From: Chloroflexota bacterium | GTDB taxonomy: Bacteria; Chloroflexota; Chloroflexia; Chloroflexales; Roseiflexaceae | NCBI GenBank assembly: GCA_013388755.1 | Contig: JACAEQ010000081.1 | Location: 1 to 54,762 of the forward strand | DNA: 54,762 nt | Direction of reading: 5' to 3' | Part shown: in pieces, positions 18,249 through 27,118 of the stretch | Layout: every line of letters starts with the position of its first letter | Numbering within the stretch: position 1 is the first letter of the stretch | The notes under the pieces: model-generated | Database searches by the model: none | What the model was told of the DNA's origin: nothing | Seen by the model: the letters and a program-made list of their open reading frames with translations, nothing else | Made by a program: the position numbers and the translations under genes

Positions 18249-18270
18249 TGTTACACGGAGTAGTGTAACA
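18249..18270. promoter_or_regulatory. operator-like palindrome over uma2-purC promoter
   Basis: TGTTACAC and GTGTAACA form a perfect 8 bp inverted repeat with a 6-base spacer. It covers the -10 box and the expected start site of the minus-strand promoter described next, the classic place for a repressor. A related GTTACAC-N2-GTGTAAC repeat lies before the gene at 38925. Confidence 0.6.
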
Positions 18271-18290
18271 TATTCACGGCAGGATGTCAA
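18262..18290 (-). promoter_or_regulatory. sigma-70 promoter of uma2-purC
   Basis: On the minus strand a perfect TTGACA (18285-18290) is followed after 17 bases by TACACT (18262-18267). The start site would fall near 18255, leaving a leader of about 110 bases before the GTG of the Uma2 gene. Confidence 0.75.
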
Positions 18291-18446
18291 ACATCTGTTC
18301 GCATGCAACTGCTTATGCTTCTCCGCGAAACGGTGTTGTTCCATGGGCGGAGCGACGGTGCTGGCGCATGTGGAAGCCTTCCCGCCGCCGACCCTGTTGT
18401 GCGGCGACCTCCCCCGAATCCCGGATCGCGAACAGTTGCGTTCGTA

Positions 18447-19472
18447 TCAGTCAATCAACCGAATACCGTCCCCGGCGACGACTTCACCCACCGGCCGCGC
18501 TTCCGGTAGCGCGCGCAACGCTGCATCGGCATCGGCGGGTGAGACGATCAGCAGCATGCCGAGGCCCATGTTCAGCGTCCTGAATGCTTCATGCTCATCA
18601 AGGCCCGCAGCGCGCGCCAGCAACCCACAGACTGGCGGGATCTCCCACGAGCCGCGTTGAATCACGGCGCCACATCCCGGCGGCAGGACACGCGGCAGGT
18701 TCTCGAACAGGCCGCCGCCGGTAATGTGCGCCAGCGCGTGCAGGGGAACGCCAGCGTCTTCCAGTGTATTGAATGCCGGCAGGTAGGTGCGATGCGGCAC
18801 GAGCAACGCCTCGCCCACACTGCTGCCACCCAGTTCGGGCGGGCGCGCATCATAGCCGTAGGCGCTGCCCGGGCCAAGCGCCCGCCGCGCCAGCGAATAG
18901 CCGTTGGTATGCAATCCACTCGATGGCAGCGCCAGGATGGCATCGCCGCTCGCCACGCCCTGCGGTAGCATGCGCTCACGCATGACCACACCCACAATGG
19001 TTCCCGCCAGTTCGAAGGCGCCGGCGCGGTAAACATCCGGCATCTGCGCCGTCTCGCCGCCGAGCAGGGCGCATCCTGCCTCGCGACACGCGGCAGCTAC
19101 GCCAGCCACCAGCAACGCCGCACGCTGCGGCTCAAGCCGATCAACGGCCAGGTAATCGAGCATGAATAGCGGGCGCGCTCCCTGCACCAGGATATCATTC
19201 ACACAATGGTTGACCAGATCATACCCCAGGGTATCGTAGCGCCCCAGCGCCGCAGCCACCAGCGTCTTGGTGCCGACGCTGTCGGTTGACGCAACCAGCA
19301 CCGCCCCGGCGATGCCATCGCCGAGTGCGGCGCGCAGATCGAAGCACCCGCCGAATGCGCCCATGCCGGCCAGCACCGCCGGCGAATAGGTGGCACGGAC
19401 AGCTGCTGTCATCAATTGTTTTGCGTGGGCGGCGGCATCAATGTCAACGCCCGCCTCGCGGTAGCTGGTCAT
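18447..19472 (-). CDS. purM: phosphoribosylformylglycinamidine cyclo-ligase
   Basis: The 341-residue AIR synthetase closes the imidazole ring in purine synthesis using ATP. Diagnostic segments are the N-terminal SYREAGVDIDA, the loop FGGCFDL, the STDSVGTKTLVAAALGRYDTLGYDLVNHCVND region split across the active site, GCALLGGETAQMP and the LPSSGLHTNGYSLAR motif. GGAG eight bases before the ATG supports this start over an ATG fifteen codons upstream. It is transcribed alone here, about 100 bases downstream of the uma2-purC promoter region and on the same strand as purC. Confidence 0.95.
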   Translation of the reverse strand: MTSYREAGVDIDAAAHAKQLMTAAVRATYSPAVLAGMGAFGGCFDLRAALGDGIAGAVLVASTDSVGTKTLVAAALGRYDTLGYDLVNHCVNDILVQGARPLFMLDYLAVDRLEPQRAALLVAGVAAACREAGCALLGGETAQMPDVYRAGAFELAGTIVGVVMRERMLPQGVASGDAILALPSSGLHTNGYSLARRALGPGSAYGYDARPPELGGSSVGEALLVPHRTYLPAFNTLEDAGVPLHALAHITGGGLFENLPRVLPPGCGAVIQRGSWEIPPVCGLLARAAGLDEHEAFRTLNMGLGMLLIVSPADADAALRALPEARPVGEVVAGDGIRLID

Positions 19473-19835
19473 GGAGGGTGCTCCATTCAATCGTCCGGTA
19501 TATGCGGTGGCCTGCATACTCTGGACGCCCGACAGCGTACATTCGCCTGTATCTTACCACGAACGTGGTGAGTTTCATGTTCGTGCGAACAATGCCATAT
19601 GTGCCTTCGGCAGAGCGGAAGTATCTATACTATGCTGTCGCGGCGGCCAGCCTTCGCAACCGGCAGCCTTGATGAGCAGTACCACGCTGCCACATGCTCA
19701 ATGTAGAGAGATGACCAGCGAGAACGCGAGTATTCATCACCACGGATGCAACAATATGGGTCTCCCCGCCATAAACACATGGTAAGCAAGCGGTGTGCTA
19801 TACTGCATCCATCCGCGAACAACCGGAGGTGAGTG
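19473..19835. other. divergent intergenic region purM / beta-rich membrane protein
   Basis: No credible gene is present. Around 19558-19590 there are overlapping inverted repeats (CACGAAC-N14-GTTCGTG and GTTCG-TG-CGAAC) that would lie in the purM promoter region and could bind a regulator. The plus-strand promoter is listed separately. Confidence 0.5.
19796..19804 (+). promoter_or_regulatory. extended -10 promoter
   Basis: TGCTATACT, identical to the boxes at 3861 and 35775, lies 32 bases before the start of the next gene. There is no recognisable -35. Confidence 0.45.
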
Positions 19836-20489
19836 ATGGCACAGGCGACCGTCGAAGCGTGGCCGGGCCGGGTTGCCCGTCTGCTGCGCCGTGAACACCC
19901 GGCGTCTCGCGACCATGTCGGAGCCGAGGTTGTAGAACTGAGCGATGCATCGGTTGGCACGGTCGAGGCGTCGAAGGTCACCCTCTCACGCACGCTGGTC
20001 CGCTCGGTGTCTGCAGGCGACGATGTCATGATGACCCTGAGCGGTGCCCTGAGTGTGCAGGCCACCGGTGATGTGACCATGACGGGTGGTGTGGCGCCGC
20101 TGGTGTTTGCCGGGCGCGACCTGCGCATGCGGAGCGCGACGGCCGTGATTGCGGCAGCGCCAGAGGTGCGCGTCGAGTCGGGAACCGTCGGGGTACTGCT
20201 GGCACGTTCGGCCGAACTTGGCGACCGTGCACGCGTGATACTGACGGCACGCGACGCATTGCTGCTCGGCGGCGCACTCGGCATACTGGTGCCGCTCATC
20301 GCCTATCTGTTGCGCCGTTTCGCGCCCCCGCCGGCGGAGGCCGAACCGCAGCCGTGGTATCGCCGCCTTGGCTTCTGGTTCTTGCGCCGGCTTCTTGTGC
20401 TGGGAAGCACCGGGTTGCTCGGCTGGCTCGTCTATCGCAGCGTGCGTGGCCAGATCGCCCGGCGCTTCTCGCGCCTGCCCGGATTATGA
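19836..20489 (+). CDS. uncharacterised beta-rich membrane protein
   Basis: I do not recognise a named family. The 217-residue product has a long middle part (about residues 25-145) of alternating small and hydrophobic residues in short irregular repeats (for example SVGTVEASKVTLSRTLVRSV and GDVTMTGGVAPLVFAGRDL), as expected of a beta-solenoid. A hydrophobic helix (DALLLGGALGILVPLIAYLL), a Pro-rich loop and a second hydrophobic segment (LVLGSTGLLGWLVY) follow, then a basic tail. It may be a membrane-anchored scaffold. GGAGG six bases before the ATG fixes the start. The stop overlaps the next start (ATGA). Confidence 0.7.
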   Translation: MAQATVEAWPGRVARLLRREHPASRDHVGAEVVELSDASVGTVEASKVTLSRTLVRSVSAGDDVMMTLSGALSVQATGDVTMTGGVAPLVFAGRDLRMRSATAVIAAAPEVRVESGTVGVLLARSAELGDRARVILTARDALLLGGALGILVPLIAYLLRRFAPPPAEAEPQPWYRRLGFWFLRRLLVLGSTGLLGWLVYRSVRGQIARRFSRLPGL

Positions 20490-20812
20490 GTCGCCAGCCG
20501 GTACAGACGATCCGCTTGCGGCTGACCTGCGCCAACCCGCCACCCGCCATCCACGCCGGCCAGGCAACCAGGTTCGGCATCCTGGATCAATCTGGAGTGC
20601 AGACGCCCGGCATGCACCTGCCCGGCGGCACGCTCCGATTCGATATTGAGGTACAGGTGCCGCTGGCGGCGATACCATGGCCGCTTGTTGAAGCTGCCGG
20701 CGACGGCAGACTCGATGCAACCGTCGCCGGCGATCGCGGCGCGACCGTGCCGCTGCTGGTTGCATGGCACGCGCCCTCACACAGACCGATTGCAGACGAT
20801 GGCACCGGATGA
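20486..20812 (+). CDS. DUF5990-like small protein
   Basis: The 108-residue protein starts SRQPVQTIRLRLTCANPPPA and has the pattern FGILDQSG ... PGGTLRFDIEVQV and IPWPLVEAA, which I associate with DUF5990. Compared with my recollection of the family, the central block before the IPWPL segment seems to be missing, so this may be a shortened member. It overlaps both neighbours (ATGA with the previous gene, about 14 bases with hypF). The function is unknown. Confidence 0.55.
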   Translation: MSRQPVQTIRLRLTCANPPPAIHAGQATRFGILDQSGVQTPGMHLPGGTLRFDIEVQVPLAAIPWPLVEAAGDGRLDATVAGDRGATVPLLVAWHAPSHRPIADDGTG

Positions 20813-23123
20813 ACCCACCGTTGCGCGACGCCGCCTGGTCGTGCGCGGCATTGTCCAGGGCGTCGGCTTCCGCCCGTTTGTCTATGGCCTGGCGCAGCGC
20901 CTTGGCCTGGCCGGTTTTGTGCTGAACGACAGCGACGGTGTGACGATCGAGATCGAAGGTCACGCTGGCGCACTGGATGCGTTCGAGCAGGCGTTGCAGG
21001 CAGAGGCGCCACCGCTGGCGCGAATCGATACGGTCACCTGCACCGACGCTGTACCCCGCGGCGAACTGGCGTTCCGCATCGAACATAGTCGCGTTCATGC
21101 GGAGCGTAACACGTTCATTTCGCCGGATGTCGCCACCTGCAGCGATTGCCTGAACGAGCTGTTCGACCCCACAGACCGGCGCTTCGGCTACCCATTCATC
21201 AACTGTACCAACTGCGGCCCGCGTTTCACGATCGTGCTCGACGTGCCGTACGACCGGGCGCAAACGACGATGCGCGTATTTCCGCTCTGTCAGGCATGCC
21301 GCGCCGAGTATGACGACCCGCTCAATCGCCGCTTTCACGCCCAGCCGAATGCCTGCCCGGTATGCGGGCCGACACTCGCGTTTCACTGGTGGGGAGACGG
21401 AGACGGCCCCCCGGCATCGGGGACGCCGCTGGAACGAGCCGCAACCGCGCTGGCGGGCGGCGCCATCCTGGCGATCAAGGGCCTGGGCGGCTATCACCTG
21501 GCATGCGACGCGCTCAACCAGGAGGCGGTCGCGCGCCTGCGCGCACGCAAGCGCCGCGAGGCCAGACCATTTGCGCTGATGACGCCCGATATGGCGACGG
21601 TACACCGGTTATGTCGTGTAACTGATGACGAGGCGCATCTTCTTCAGTCGCACCGGCGACCGATCGTTCTGCTCGATGCGCTCGCTGGCGCGCCGGTCGC
21701 GCCAGCGATTGCGCCAGGGTATGCCACACTCGGCATCATGCTGCCATACACGCCATTGCATCATCTCCTGCTGCGCGCCTTCGCCGCCGCCGCACCGGTG
21801 ACCCTGCCGGTCCTGGTGATGACCAGCGGCAACCTGAGCGACGAACCGATCGCCTACCGTGATGATACTGCCGCCGCGCAACTGGCGCCGATCGCCGATG
21901 GCGTATTGACGCATAACCGCGACATTCACATACGTTGCGACGACTCGGTTGCACGGATCGTGGCCGGCGGTGTCCAGTTGCTGCGCCGCTCGCGCGGGTA
22001 TGCGCCCGAGCCGATCACACTGGCATTGCGCTTTCCTCAGCCGACGCTGGCGGTCGGCGGGCACTTGAAGAACACCTTCTGCCTGGCGAAAGGGCATGAT
22101 GTGTTCATCAGCCACCATATCGGCGACCTGGAGAACCTGGAAACGCTCACCTCGTTCCGTGAGGGAGTGCGGCACTATGCCCGGCTCTTCGACTGCGCGG
22201 CCGAAGTTGTTGCCTATGATCTCCACCCCGAATACCTGACGACCAGAGAGGCGCTGGCGTCGGATGTACCGCTCAAGATCGGGGTACAACATCACCACGC
22301 GCATATCGCCAGCGTGCTGGCCGAACATGGGCTGGAGGGACCAATCATTGGTGTGGCGGCCGATGGCACCGGGTACGGGACGGACGGCGCGATCTGGGGC
22401 TGCGAGGTGATGATCGCCGATCTGCGCGACTTCACACGCTTTGCCCACCTGGCCTACGTGCCGTTGCCGGGAGGCGACACGGCCGTGCGGCAAGTCTGGC
22501 GCATGGGTGCAACATACCTGCAGCACGTCTTCGGCGCTGCGTTCCTCGATCTGAACGTTCCGTTTGTGCAGCGGATGAATCGCCAGCAGTGGACGGTCAT
22601 TGCCCGCATGATCGAGCGCGGCATCAACGCCCCACCGTCATCGAGCCTGGGCCGGCTGTTCGACGCCGTTGCCGCAATGATCGGAGTACGCGACGAGGCG
22701 GTCTACGAAGGGCAGGCCGCGATCGAACTGGAAACCATCGCGGTTGATGATGGCCAGGCGTACCCGTTCGAGTTCCTGGAAGGAACGCCACAGCAGATGG
22801 ACGTTCGCCCCACCATTCGTGCAATCTGTACAGATATTCAGCATGGCGAGCCAGTGGGGCGAATCGCCGGGCGCTTCCACCGGACCGTTGCAGAGATGCT
22901 GGCGCAGGCGTGCGAGCGCGCCCGCGATGCCAGCCATCTGGACGTCGTGGCACTGAGCGGCGGCGTGTTCCAGAACCGGCGGCTCACCGAACTGCTGGTT
23001 ACACGGCTGGCACAGGCCGGCATACGGGTGCTGCTGAACCGGCGCGTGCCGCCGAACGACGGCGGACTGTGCCTGGGACAGGCGGCGGTTGCGGCAGCGC
23101 GGCTCGCCAGCCGGCAGACGTAG
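20799..23123 (+). CDS. hypF: carbamoyltransferase HypF
   Basis: The 774-residue protein makes the carbamoyl-derived cyano ligand precursor for [NiFe]-hydrogenase maturation. Domains in order are an N-terminal acylphosphatase (VRGIVQGVGFRPFVYGLAQ), two zinc fingers (CSDCLNELFDP ... INCTNCGPRF and CQACRAEYDDPLNRRF ... CPVCG), a YrdC-like domain with IKGLGGYHLACDA and a C-terminal Kae1-like domain with VQHHHAHIASVLAEHG and ALSGGVFQNRRL. All key motifs are intact and the length is normal. No hypCDEAB or hydrogenase genes lie in the window, so the partners must be elsewhere. The start at MAPDEPTVARRRL overlaps the DUF5990-like gene. Confidence 0.95.
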   Translation: MAPDEPTVARRRLVVRGIVQGVGFRPFVYGLAQRLGLAGFVLNDSDGVTIEIEGHAGALDAFEQALQAEAPPLARIDTVTCTDAVPRGELAFRIEHSRVHAERNTFISPDVATCSDCLNELFDPTDRRFGYPFINCTNCGPRFTIVLDVPYDRAQTTMRVFPLCQACRAEYDDPLNRRFHAQPNACPVCGPTLAFHWWGDGDGPPASGTPLERAATALAGGAILAIKGLGGYHLACDALNQEAVARLRARKRREARPFALMTPDMATVHRLCRVTDDEAHLLQSHRRPIVLLDALAGAPVAPAIAPGYATLGIMLPYTPLHHLLLRAFAAAAPVTLPVLVMTSGNLSDEPIAYRDDTAAAQLAPIADGVLTHNRDIHIRCDDSVARIVAGGVQLLRRSRGYAPEPITLALRFPQPTLAVGGHLKNTFCLAKGHDVFISHHIGDLENLETLTSFREGVRHYARLFDCAAEVVAYDLHPEYLTTREALASDVPLKIGVQHHHAHIASVLAEHGLEGPIIGVAADGTGYGTDGAIWGCEVMIADLRDFTRFAHLAYVPLPGGDTAVRQVWRMGATYLQHVFGAAFLDLNVPFVQRMNRQQWTVIARMIERGINAPPSSSLGRLFDAVAAMIGVRDEAVYEGQAAIELETIAVDDGQAYPFEFLEGTPQQMDVRPTIRAICTDIQHGEPVGRIAGRFHRTVAEMLAQACERARDASHLDVVALSGGVFQNRRLTELLVTRLAQAGIRVLLNRRVPPNDGGLCLGQAAVAAARLASRQT

Positions 23124-23150
23124 CCGACACGAGTTATAGCAGGTAGCATT

Positions 23151-23195
23151 CGATCGAGATGGAGAGTGCTTCGCTATCGCTCGCAATGCGATGGT
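23151..23195 (+). repeat. decayed fragment of dispersed repeat family 1
   Basis: GAGAGTGCTTCGCTATCGCTCGCAATG resembles the right half of the family (GAGATTGCTTCGCTTCGCTCGCAATG). It lies upstream of pyrC and creates a spurious N-terminal extension of that reading frame. Confidence 0.55.
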
Positions 23196-23251
23196 ATCCC
23201 TCAACAAGGTATCCTGACGCGCTCACTGGAACCGATTGCCAGTATGGCAGG

Positions 23252-24286
23252 ATGGAACATCTCGTGAACACTCATGAAATCGTACTGACCTCACCACTCG
23301 ACATGCACATCCACTTCCGCGAAGGCGCAATGCTGCGCGTGGTTGCGCCGCTTTCGGCGGAAGCCTTCGCCGGTGGCGTGATCATGCCGAACCTGACGCC
23401 GCCGGTAGATGGCCTCGACCGCCTGCTACAGTATCGCACCGAGATTGATGAAGCCATTGCAGGCGCGATATTCGCGCCGTATATGACGCTTTTCTTCCGC
23501 GCCTACGACGAGGTGGAACTGCGCGCGGCGCGACCGCATATCATCGGCGTCAAGTTGTATCCCGCCGGGGTGACGACCAACAGCGAAGCGGGCGTGCAGC
23601 GTATTCGTGATGCCGAACCGACCCTGGCCATCATGGAAGAACTCGGTATACCCTTACTCGTCCATGGCGAAACCAGCGGCTTTGTACTCGACCGCGAGCG
23701 CGAGTTCCTGTCGATCTATGCGCGGCTGGCACAACGCTTTCCCCGGCTCACGATTGTGATGGAGCATATCACAACCCGCGACGCAGTGGCGCTGCTTGAT
23801 GAATATCCTAATCTCTACGCCACGATCACGCTGCACCATCTGCAGCTCACCCTCGATGATGTAGCCGGTGGATTGTTGCAGCCGCACCTGTTCTGCAAGC
23901 CAATCGCCAAGCGCCCTGAGGATCGCGACGCCCTGCTGCGAGCCGCGCTCGCGCCGCATCCCAGAGTCATGTTCGGCAGCGACTCGGCGCCGCATCCGGT
24001 CAGCGCAAAAGAAGCCGCCGGTTGCGCCGCAGGTGTCTTCACCGCACCGGTTGCGTTGCCGCTACTGGCCGAAATGTTTGAACAACACGACGCGCTCGAC
24101 CGGTTGCAGACGTTTGTATCGGACAATGCCCGGCGGATCTATGGCGTTACGCCGCCGGAAAAGAAGGTCCTGCTGTGGCGCGAGCCATGGCAGGTTCCGG
24201 CACGTTATGGCGATGTGACGCCATATTATGCCGGTCGAACAGTCGCCTGGCAGTTGGCACAGAGGCAGAGTCGCGCAGGACCCTGA
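23252..24286 (+). CDS. pyrC: dihydroorotase, PyrC (class II) type
   Basis: The 344-residue enzyme interconverts carbamoyl aspartate and dihydroorotate in pyrimidine synthesis. The zinc site is visible: [10 protein letters not shown], the carboxylated Lys in [17 protein letters not shown], His in LLVHGET and MEHITT, and Asp in [18 protein letters not shown] is typical of the homodimeric E. coli-like class. The start is uncertain: the ATG used here has GGCAGG directly before it, and a GTG four codons on is possible. The open frame further upstream crosses a repeat fragment and was rejected. No other pyr genes are adjacent. Confidence 0.92.
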   Translation: MEHLVNTHEIVLTSPLDMHIHFREGAMLRVVAPLSAEAFAGGVIMPNLTPPVDGLDRLLQYRTEIDEAIAGAIFAPYMTLFFRAYDEVELRAARPHIIGVKLYPAGVTTNSEAGVQRIRDAEPTLAIMEELGIPLLVHGETSGFVLDREREFLSIYARLAQRFPRLTIVMEHITTRDAVALLDEYPNLYATITLHHLQLTLDDVAGGLLQPHLFCKPIAKRPEDRDALLRAALAPHPRVMFGSDSAPHPVSAKEAAGCAAGVFTAPVALPLLAEMFEQHDALDRLQTFVSDNARRIYGVTPPEKKVLLWREPWQVPARYGDVTPYYAGRTVAWQLAQRQSRAGP

Positions 24287-24373
24287 GCCTGGATAGCGGT
24301 AGAGGTATTGAGCAACTGTTTACTGTCAGGTGTACTGCTTCATCGTGTTGACGCACCTTCGCCCACGCAACGA

Positions 24374-24472
24374 TCATTGCGAGGAGCGTCAGCGACCGCC
24401 TGCAGCGAGCGCAGCATGGCTGAAGCAATCTCGGCGTTTGATCAGGAGATTGCTTCGCTTCGCTCGCAATGA
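24374..24472 (+). repeat. dispersed repeat family 1, core copy
   Basis: The element is bounded by a perfect 10 bp inverted repeat, TCATTGCGAG (24374-24383) and CTCGCAATGA (24463-24472). Internally it carries AGCGACCGCCTGCAGCGAGC and AGATTGCTTCGCTTCGCTCG, shared with the copies at 35867, 38606, 38747 and 54575, and in reverse at 29433 and 31600. It sits between pyrC and the GNAT gene. Confidence 0.85.
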
Positions 24473-24536
24473 CCTGGAGGAGACAAGGTGCGCTAACGTT
24501 GCGAAGCAATACAATCATTTTGCGGAGATCAGCACC

Positions 24537-25265
24537 ATGGACCTACCCACCACCAACCACCTCGGCCAGCCCATCGGCTTCGCCCTCCCGGGCTGGACAC
24601 CGCCGCCATTCCCACCGCGCGCGACACTCAGCGGACGTACATGCCGGGTCGAACCGCTCGATGTGGATCGACACGCGGCCGCACTCTACAAAGCATTCGC
24701 GACAGATACCGACGATCGCGGCTGGACATACCTGCCCTACGGACCATTCGCCGACCTGGCAAGCTTCACTGACTGGCTGAGTGCTCATACGGTCGGCAGC
24801 GATCCCCAGTTCTATGCGATTATTGACCTGACCAGCGGCAGCGCGACGGGCATGGCCAGTTATCTGCGCATCACCCCATCCGCCGGGTCGATTGAAGTCG
24901 GGCATATTCACTACTCGCCCGCGCTCAAACAAACGCCGCCGGCGACCGAGGCGATGTATCTGATGATGCGGCAGGCGTTTGAACTGGGGTATCGCCGCTA
25001 TGAGTGGAAATGCGACGCATTGAACGCTCCATCGCGAGCGGCGGCGCAACGCCTGGGATTTTCATTTGAAGGGATCTTCCGCCAGGCGACGGTTTACAAG
25101 GGGCGCAATCGCGATACTGCCTGGTACGCCATCATTGACCGGGAATGGCCGGCGCTGCGCCAGGCATTCGAACGCTGGTTGGAACCCGAGAACTTCGATG
25201 CCGACGGAATACAACGTACCCGCCTGTCGGATCTCACCGGGATACCTCCGCGGGCGCGAATATGA
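24537..25265 (+). CDS. GNAT family N-acetyltransferase (RimL-type)
   Basis: The 242-residue protein has RimJ/RimL-like features: an N-terminal GRTCRVEPLDVDRHAAALYKAF, a beta-4 strand region SIEVGHIHYSPALKQTPPATE and the C-terminal YEWKCDALNAPSRAAAQRLGFSFEGIFRQA split here for length: YEWKCDALNAPS, then AAQRLGFSFEGIFRQ. It would transfer an acetyl group from acetyl-CoA to an amine; the acceptor is unknown. GGAG ten bases upstream supports the start. It converges with gcvPB across a GC-rich tandem repeat. Confidence 0.88.
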   Translation: MDLPTTNHLGQPIGFALPGWTPPPFPPRATLSGRTCRVEPLDVDRHAAALYKAFATDTDDRGWTYLPYGPFADLASFTDWLSAHTVGSDPQFYAIIDLTSGSATGMASYLRITPSAGSIEVGHIHYSPALKQTPPATEAMYLMMRQAFELGYRRYEWKCDALNAPSRAAAQRLGFSFEGIFRQATVYKGRNRDTAWYAIIDREWPALRQAFERWLEPENFDADGIQRTRLSDLTGIPPRARI

Positions 25266-25289
25266 ACCGCGGACGTGCGGGCACATCCC

Positions 25290-25487
25290 GTGGGCGGGGC
25301 ACGCGCGGGCGGTGCACGCACCGCCCCGACCCTTGCCGCGTGGGTGGTGCGCGCACCGCCCCGACATGTGGGTGGTGCCCCCGGGCGGGGCACGCGCGAG
25401 CGGGGCACGCACCACCCCGACATGTGGGTGGTGCCCCCGGGCGGGGCACGCACCGCCCCGACATGTGGGTGGTGCACGCGCCGCCTC
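25290..25487. repeat. GC-rich tandem palindromic array between convergent genes
   Basis: Four cores of the form CACC(G/A)CCCCGAC...TGGGTGGTGC begin at 25319, 25354, 25410 and 25451. They are separated by CCCCGGGCGGGGCACG-type spacers. Each core has GCACC/GGTGC ends, and CGGGGC/GCCCCG pairs form between neighbours, so both strands can fold into strong hairpins. It fills the whole gap between the convergent GNAT and gcvPB genes and could serve as a bidirectional transcription stop. Confidence 0.8.
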
Positions 25488-26975
25488 CTACCCCTGCACC
25501 CCCTCGGCACGCAATTTCGCGAACACCTCGGCGTCATATTTGAGGATTGGCTGGCGCGCTGCGCGCACCTCGTCCAACCGCCGCACCGGCGTAGTCGTTG
25601 GCGCCTGGTGCAGCGTCTCTATGTCGCGCGCCGCCTCCTCGGCAATTGCCAGCAACGCATCGCAAAAGGCATCGAGCGTGCGCTTCGACTCGGTCTCTGT
25701 CGGCTCGATCATCAATGCTTCCGGCACAATCAATGGGAAGTAGACCGTCGGCGGGTGGAAGCCATAGTCTATCAATCGCTTGGCAATATCGAGTGTGCGC
25801 ACCTCTGGCGCGGCAGCCAGTTTGCCCTGCAAGACGGTCTCGTGCATACAGGTGCGATCGACTGCCACCGGGTAGACATGTTTCAGCCGCGCCTGGATAT
25901 AGTTTGCGTTGAGCACCGCCGTCTCGCTGACCTTGCGCAGGCCGGCAGCGCCAATGGAGCGAATATAGGTCCATGCCCGCACCAGCATGCCGAAATTGCC
26001 GTGGAAGGTCTTCATCCGCCCGATCGATTTCTCCGGAGTGAAGAACTCAAAGCCACCGGCCCCCTCCATGCGGCGTACACGCGGGCCGGGCAGATACGGC
26101 GCGAGCGTCGCGGTGCACCCCACCGCACCCGACCCCGGGCCGCCGCCGCCATGCGGCGTGGTAAAGGTCTTGTGCAGGTTGTAGTGCATGAAGTCAAAGC
26201 CCAGTTCGCCCGGCCGGGCAATGCCGAGCAGTGCGTTGAAATTCGCGCCGTCACCGTACACCAGCCCGCCAGCTTCGTGCACCAGCCGCGCGACTTCCAC
26301 CACATGCTCCTCAAATAACCCCAGCGTATTCGGGTTTGTCAGCATAAACGCGGCGGTGCGCGGCGTCAGTTTGCGTTGCAGATCCGCAAGGTCAACGTTC
26401 CCGCGCGCGTCGCTCTTCACCTCGACGACCTTGTAGCCGGCCATAGCCGCGGTCGCCGGATTCGTGCCATGCGCCGAGTCGGGTACCAGCACCTCGGTAC
26501 GCTCATGATCGCCACGATCCAGGTGGTAGGCGCGAAACACCAGGATGCCGGTCAACTCCCCCTGCGCGCCGGCCGCCGGCTGCAACGACACTGCATCAAA
26601 GCCGGAGATCTCGCCAAGATACTCCTGCAGTTCATACATCAACTGCAACGCGCCCTGCGAAAGTTCATCGCCCTGCAACGGGTGAGCGGCGGCAAACCCT
26701 GCGAGACGCGCCGCTTCCTCGTGGAGCCTGGCGTTCGCTTTCATCGTGCAACTGCCGAGCGGAAAAAAGACCGTATCAATACTGAAATTCCGCTGGCTGA
26801 TACGTGTGTAGTGCCGTACAACCTCCGGCTCAGTAAGTTCCGGCAGCGACGCCAGATCATCACCACGCAGCAGATGATCGGGCAGCGCACTGGCAGGCAC
26901 GTCGAGTTGCGGCAGATTAGCGCCAAACTTGCCAGGCGCCGATAGTTCAAAAATCGGTGGCTCATAGTTATGCAT
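25488..26975 (-). CDS. gcvPB: glycine dehydrogenase subunit 2 (P protein, GcvPB)
   Basis: The 495-residue PLP subunit contains the catalytic region of glycine decarboxylase: PLGSCTMKANARLHEEAARL, LQPAAGAQGELTGILVFRAY, DSAHGTNPATAAMAGYKVVE and the PLP lysine in MHYNLHKTFTTPHGGGGPGSG. With GcvPA it forms the split P protein that decarboxylates glycine and loads the lipoyl arm of GcvH. AAGGTG five bases before the second ATG decides the start. It is the last gene of the operon and is separated from gcvPA by a pseudokinase-like gene. The SCTMK(A)NAR segment has Ala where Tyr is common (MKYNPR), a small deviation. Confidence 0.95.
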   Translation of the reverse strand: MHNYEPPIFELSAPGKFGANLPQLDVPASALPDHLLRGDDLASLPELTEPEVVRHYTRISQRNFSIDTVFFPLGSCTMKANARLHEEAARLAGFAAAHPLQGDELSQGALQLMYELQEYLGEISGFDAVSLQPAAGAQGELTGILVFRAYHLDRGDHERTEVLVPDSAHGTNPATAAMAGYKVVEVKSDARGNVDLADLQRKLTPRTAAFMLTNPNTLGLFEEHVVEVARLVHEAGGLVYGDGANFNALLGIARPGELGFDFMHYNLHKTFTTPHGGGGPGSGAVGCTATLAPYLPGPRVRRMEGAGGFEFFTPEKSIGRMKTFHGNFGMLVRAWTYIRSIGAAGLRKVSETAVLNANYIQARLKHVYPVAVDRTCMHETVLQGKLAAAPEVRTLDIAKRLIDYGFHPPTVYFPLIVPEALMIEPTETESKRTLDAFCDALLAIAEEAARDIETLHQAPTTTPVRRLDEVRAARQPILKYDAEVFAKLRAEGVQG

Positions 26976-27118
26976 CATGTCACCTTCTTCGAAAGCAGAG
27001 CGAATCGAACCTCAGTACATGTCAGGCAGACGTTTACCCGCAGCAGACTCCTCGCCTGGAAGAATGGAACACAGGCGTTTTTTGCGAATAGCCAGGCCTA
27101 TCTCTCATCTCTCACGAC

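Noticed and set aside
19471-19785. A 104-codon open frame in the purM upstream region
   Set aside because: There is no ribosome site or recognisable domain, and it overlaps promoter and palindrome sequences.
25290-25487. The GC-rich array considered as a CRISPR
   Set aside because: Unit spacing is irregular, the intervening sequences are related to one another, and no cas genes are near.
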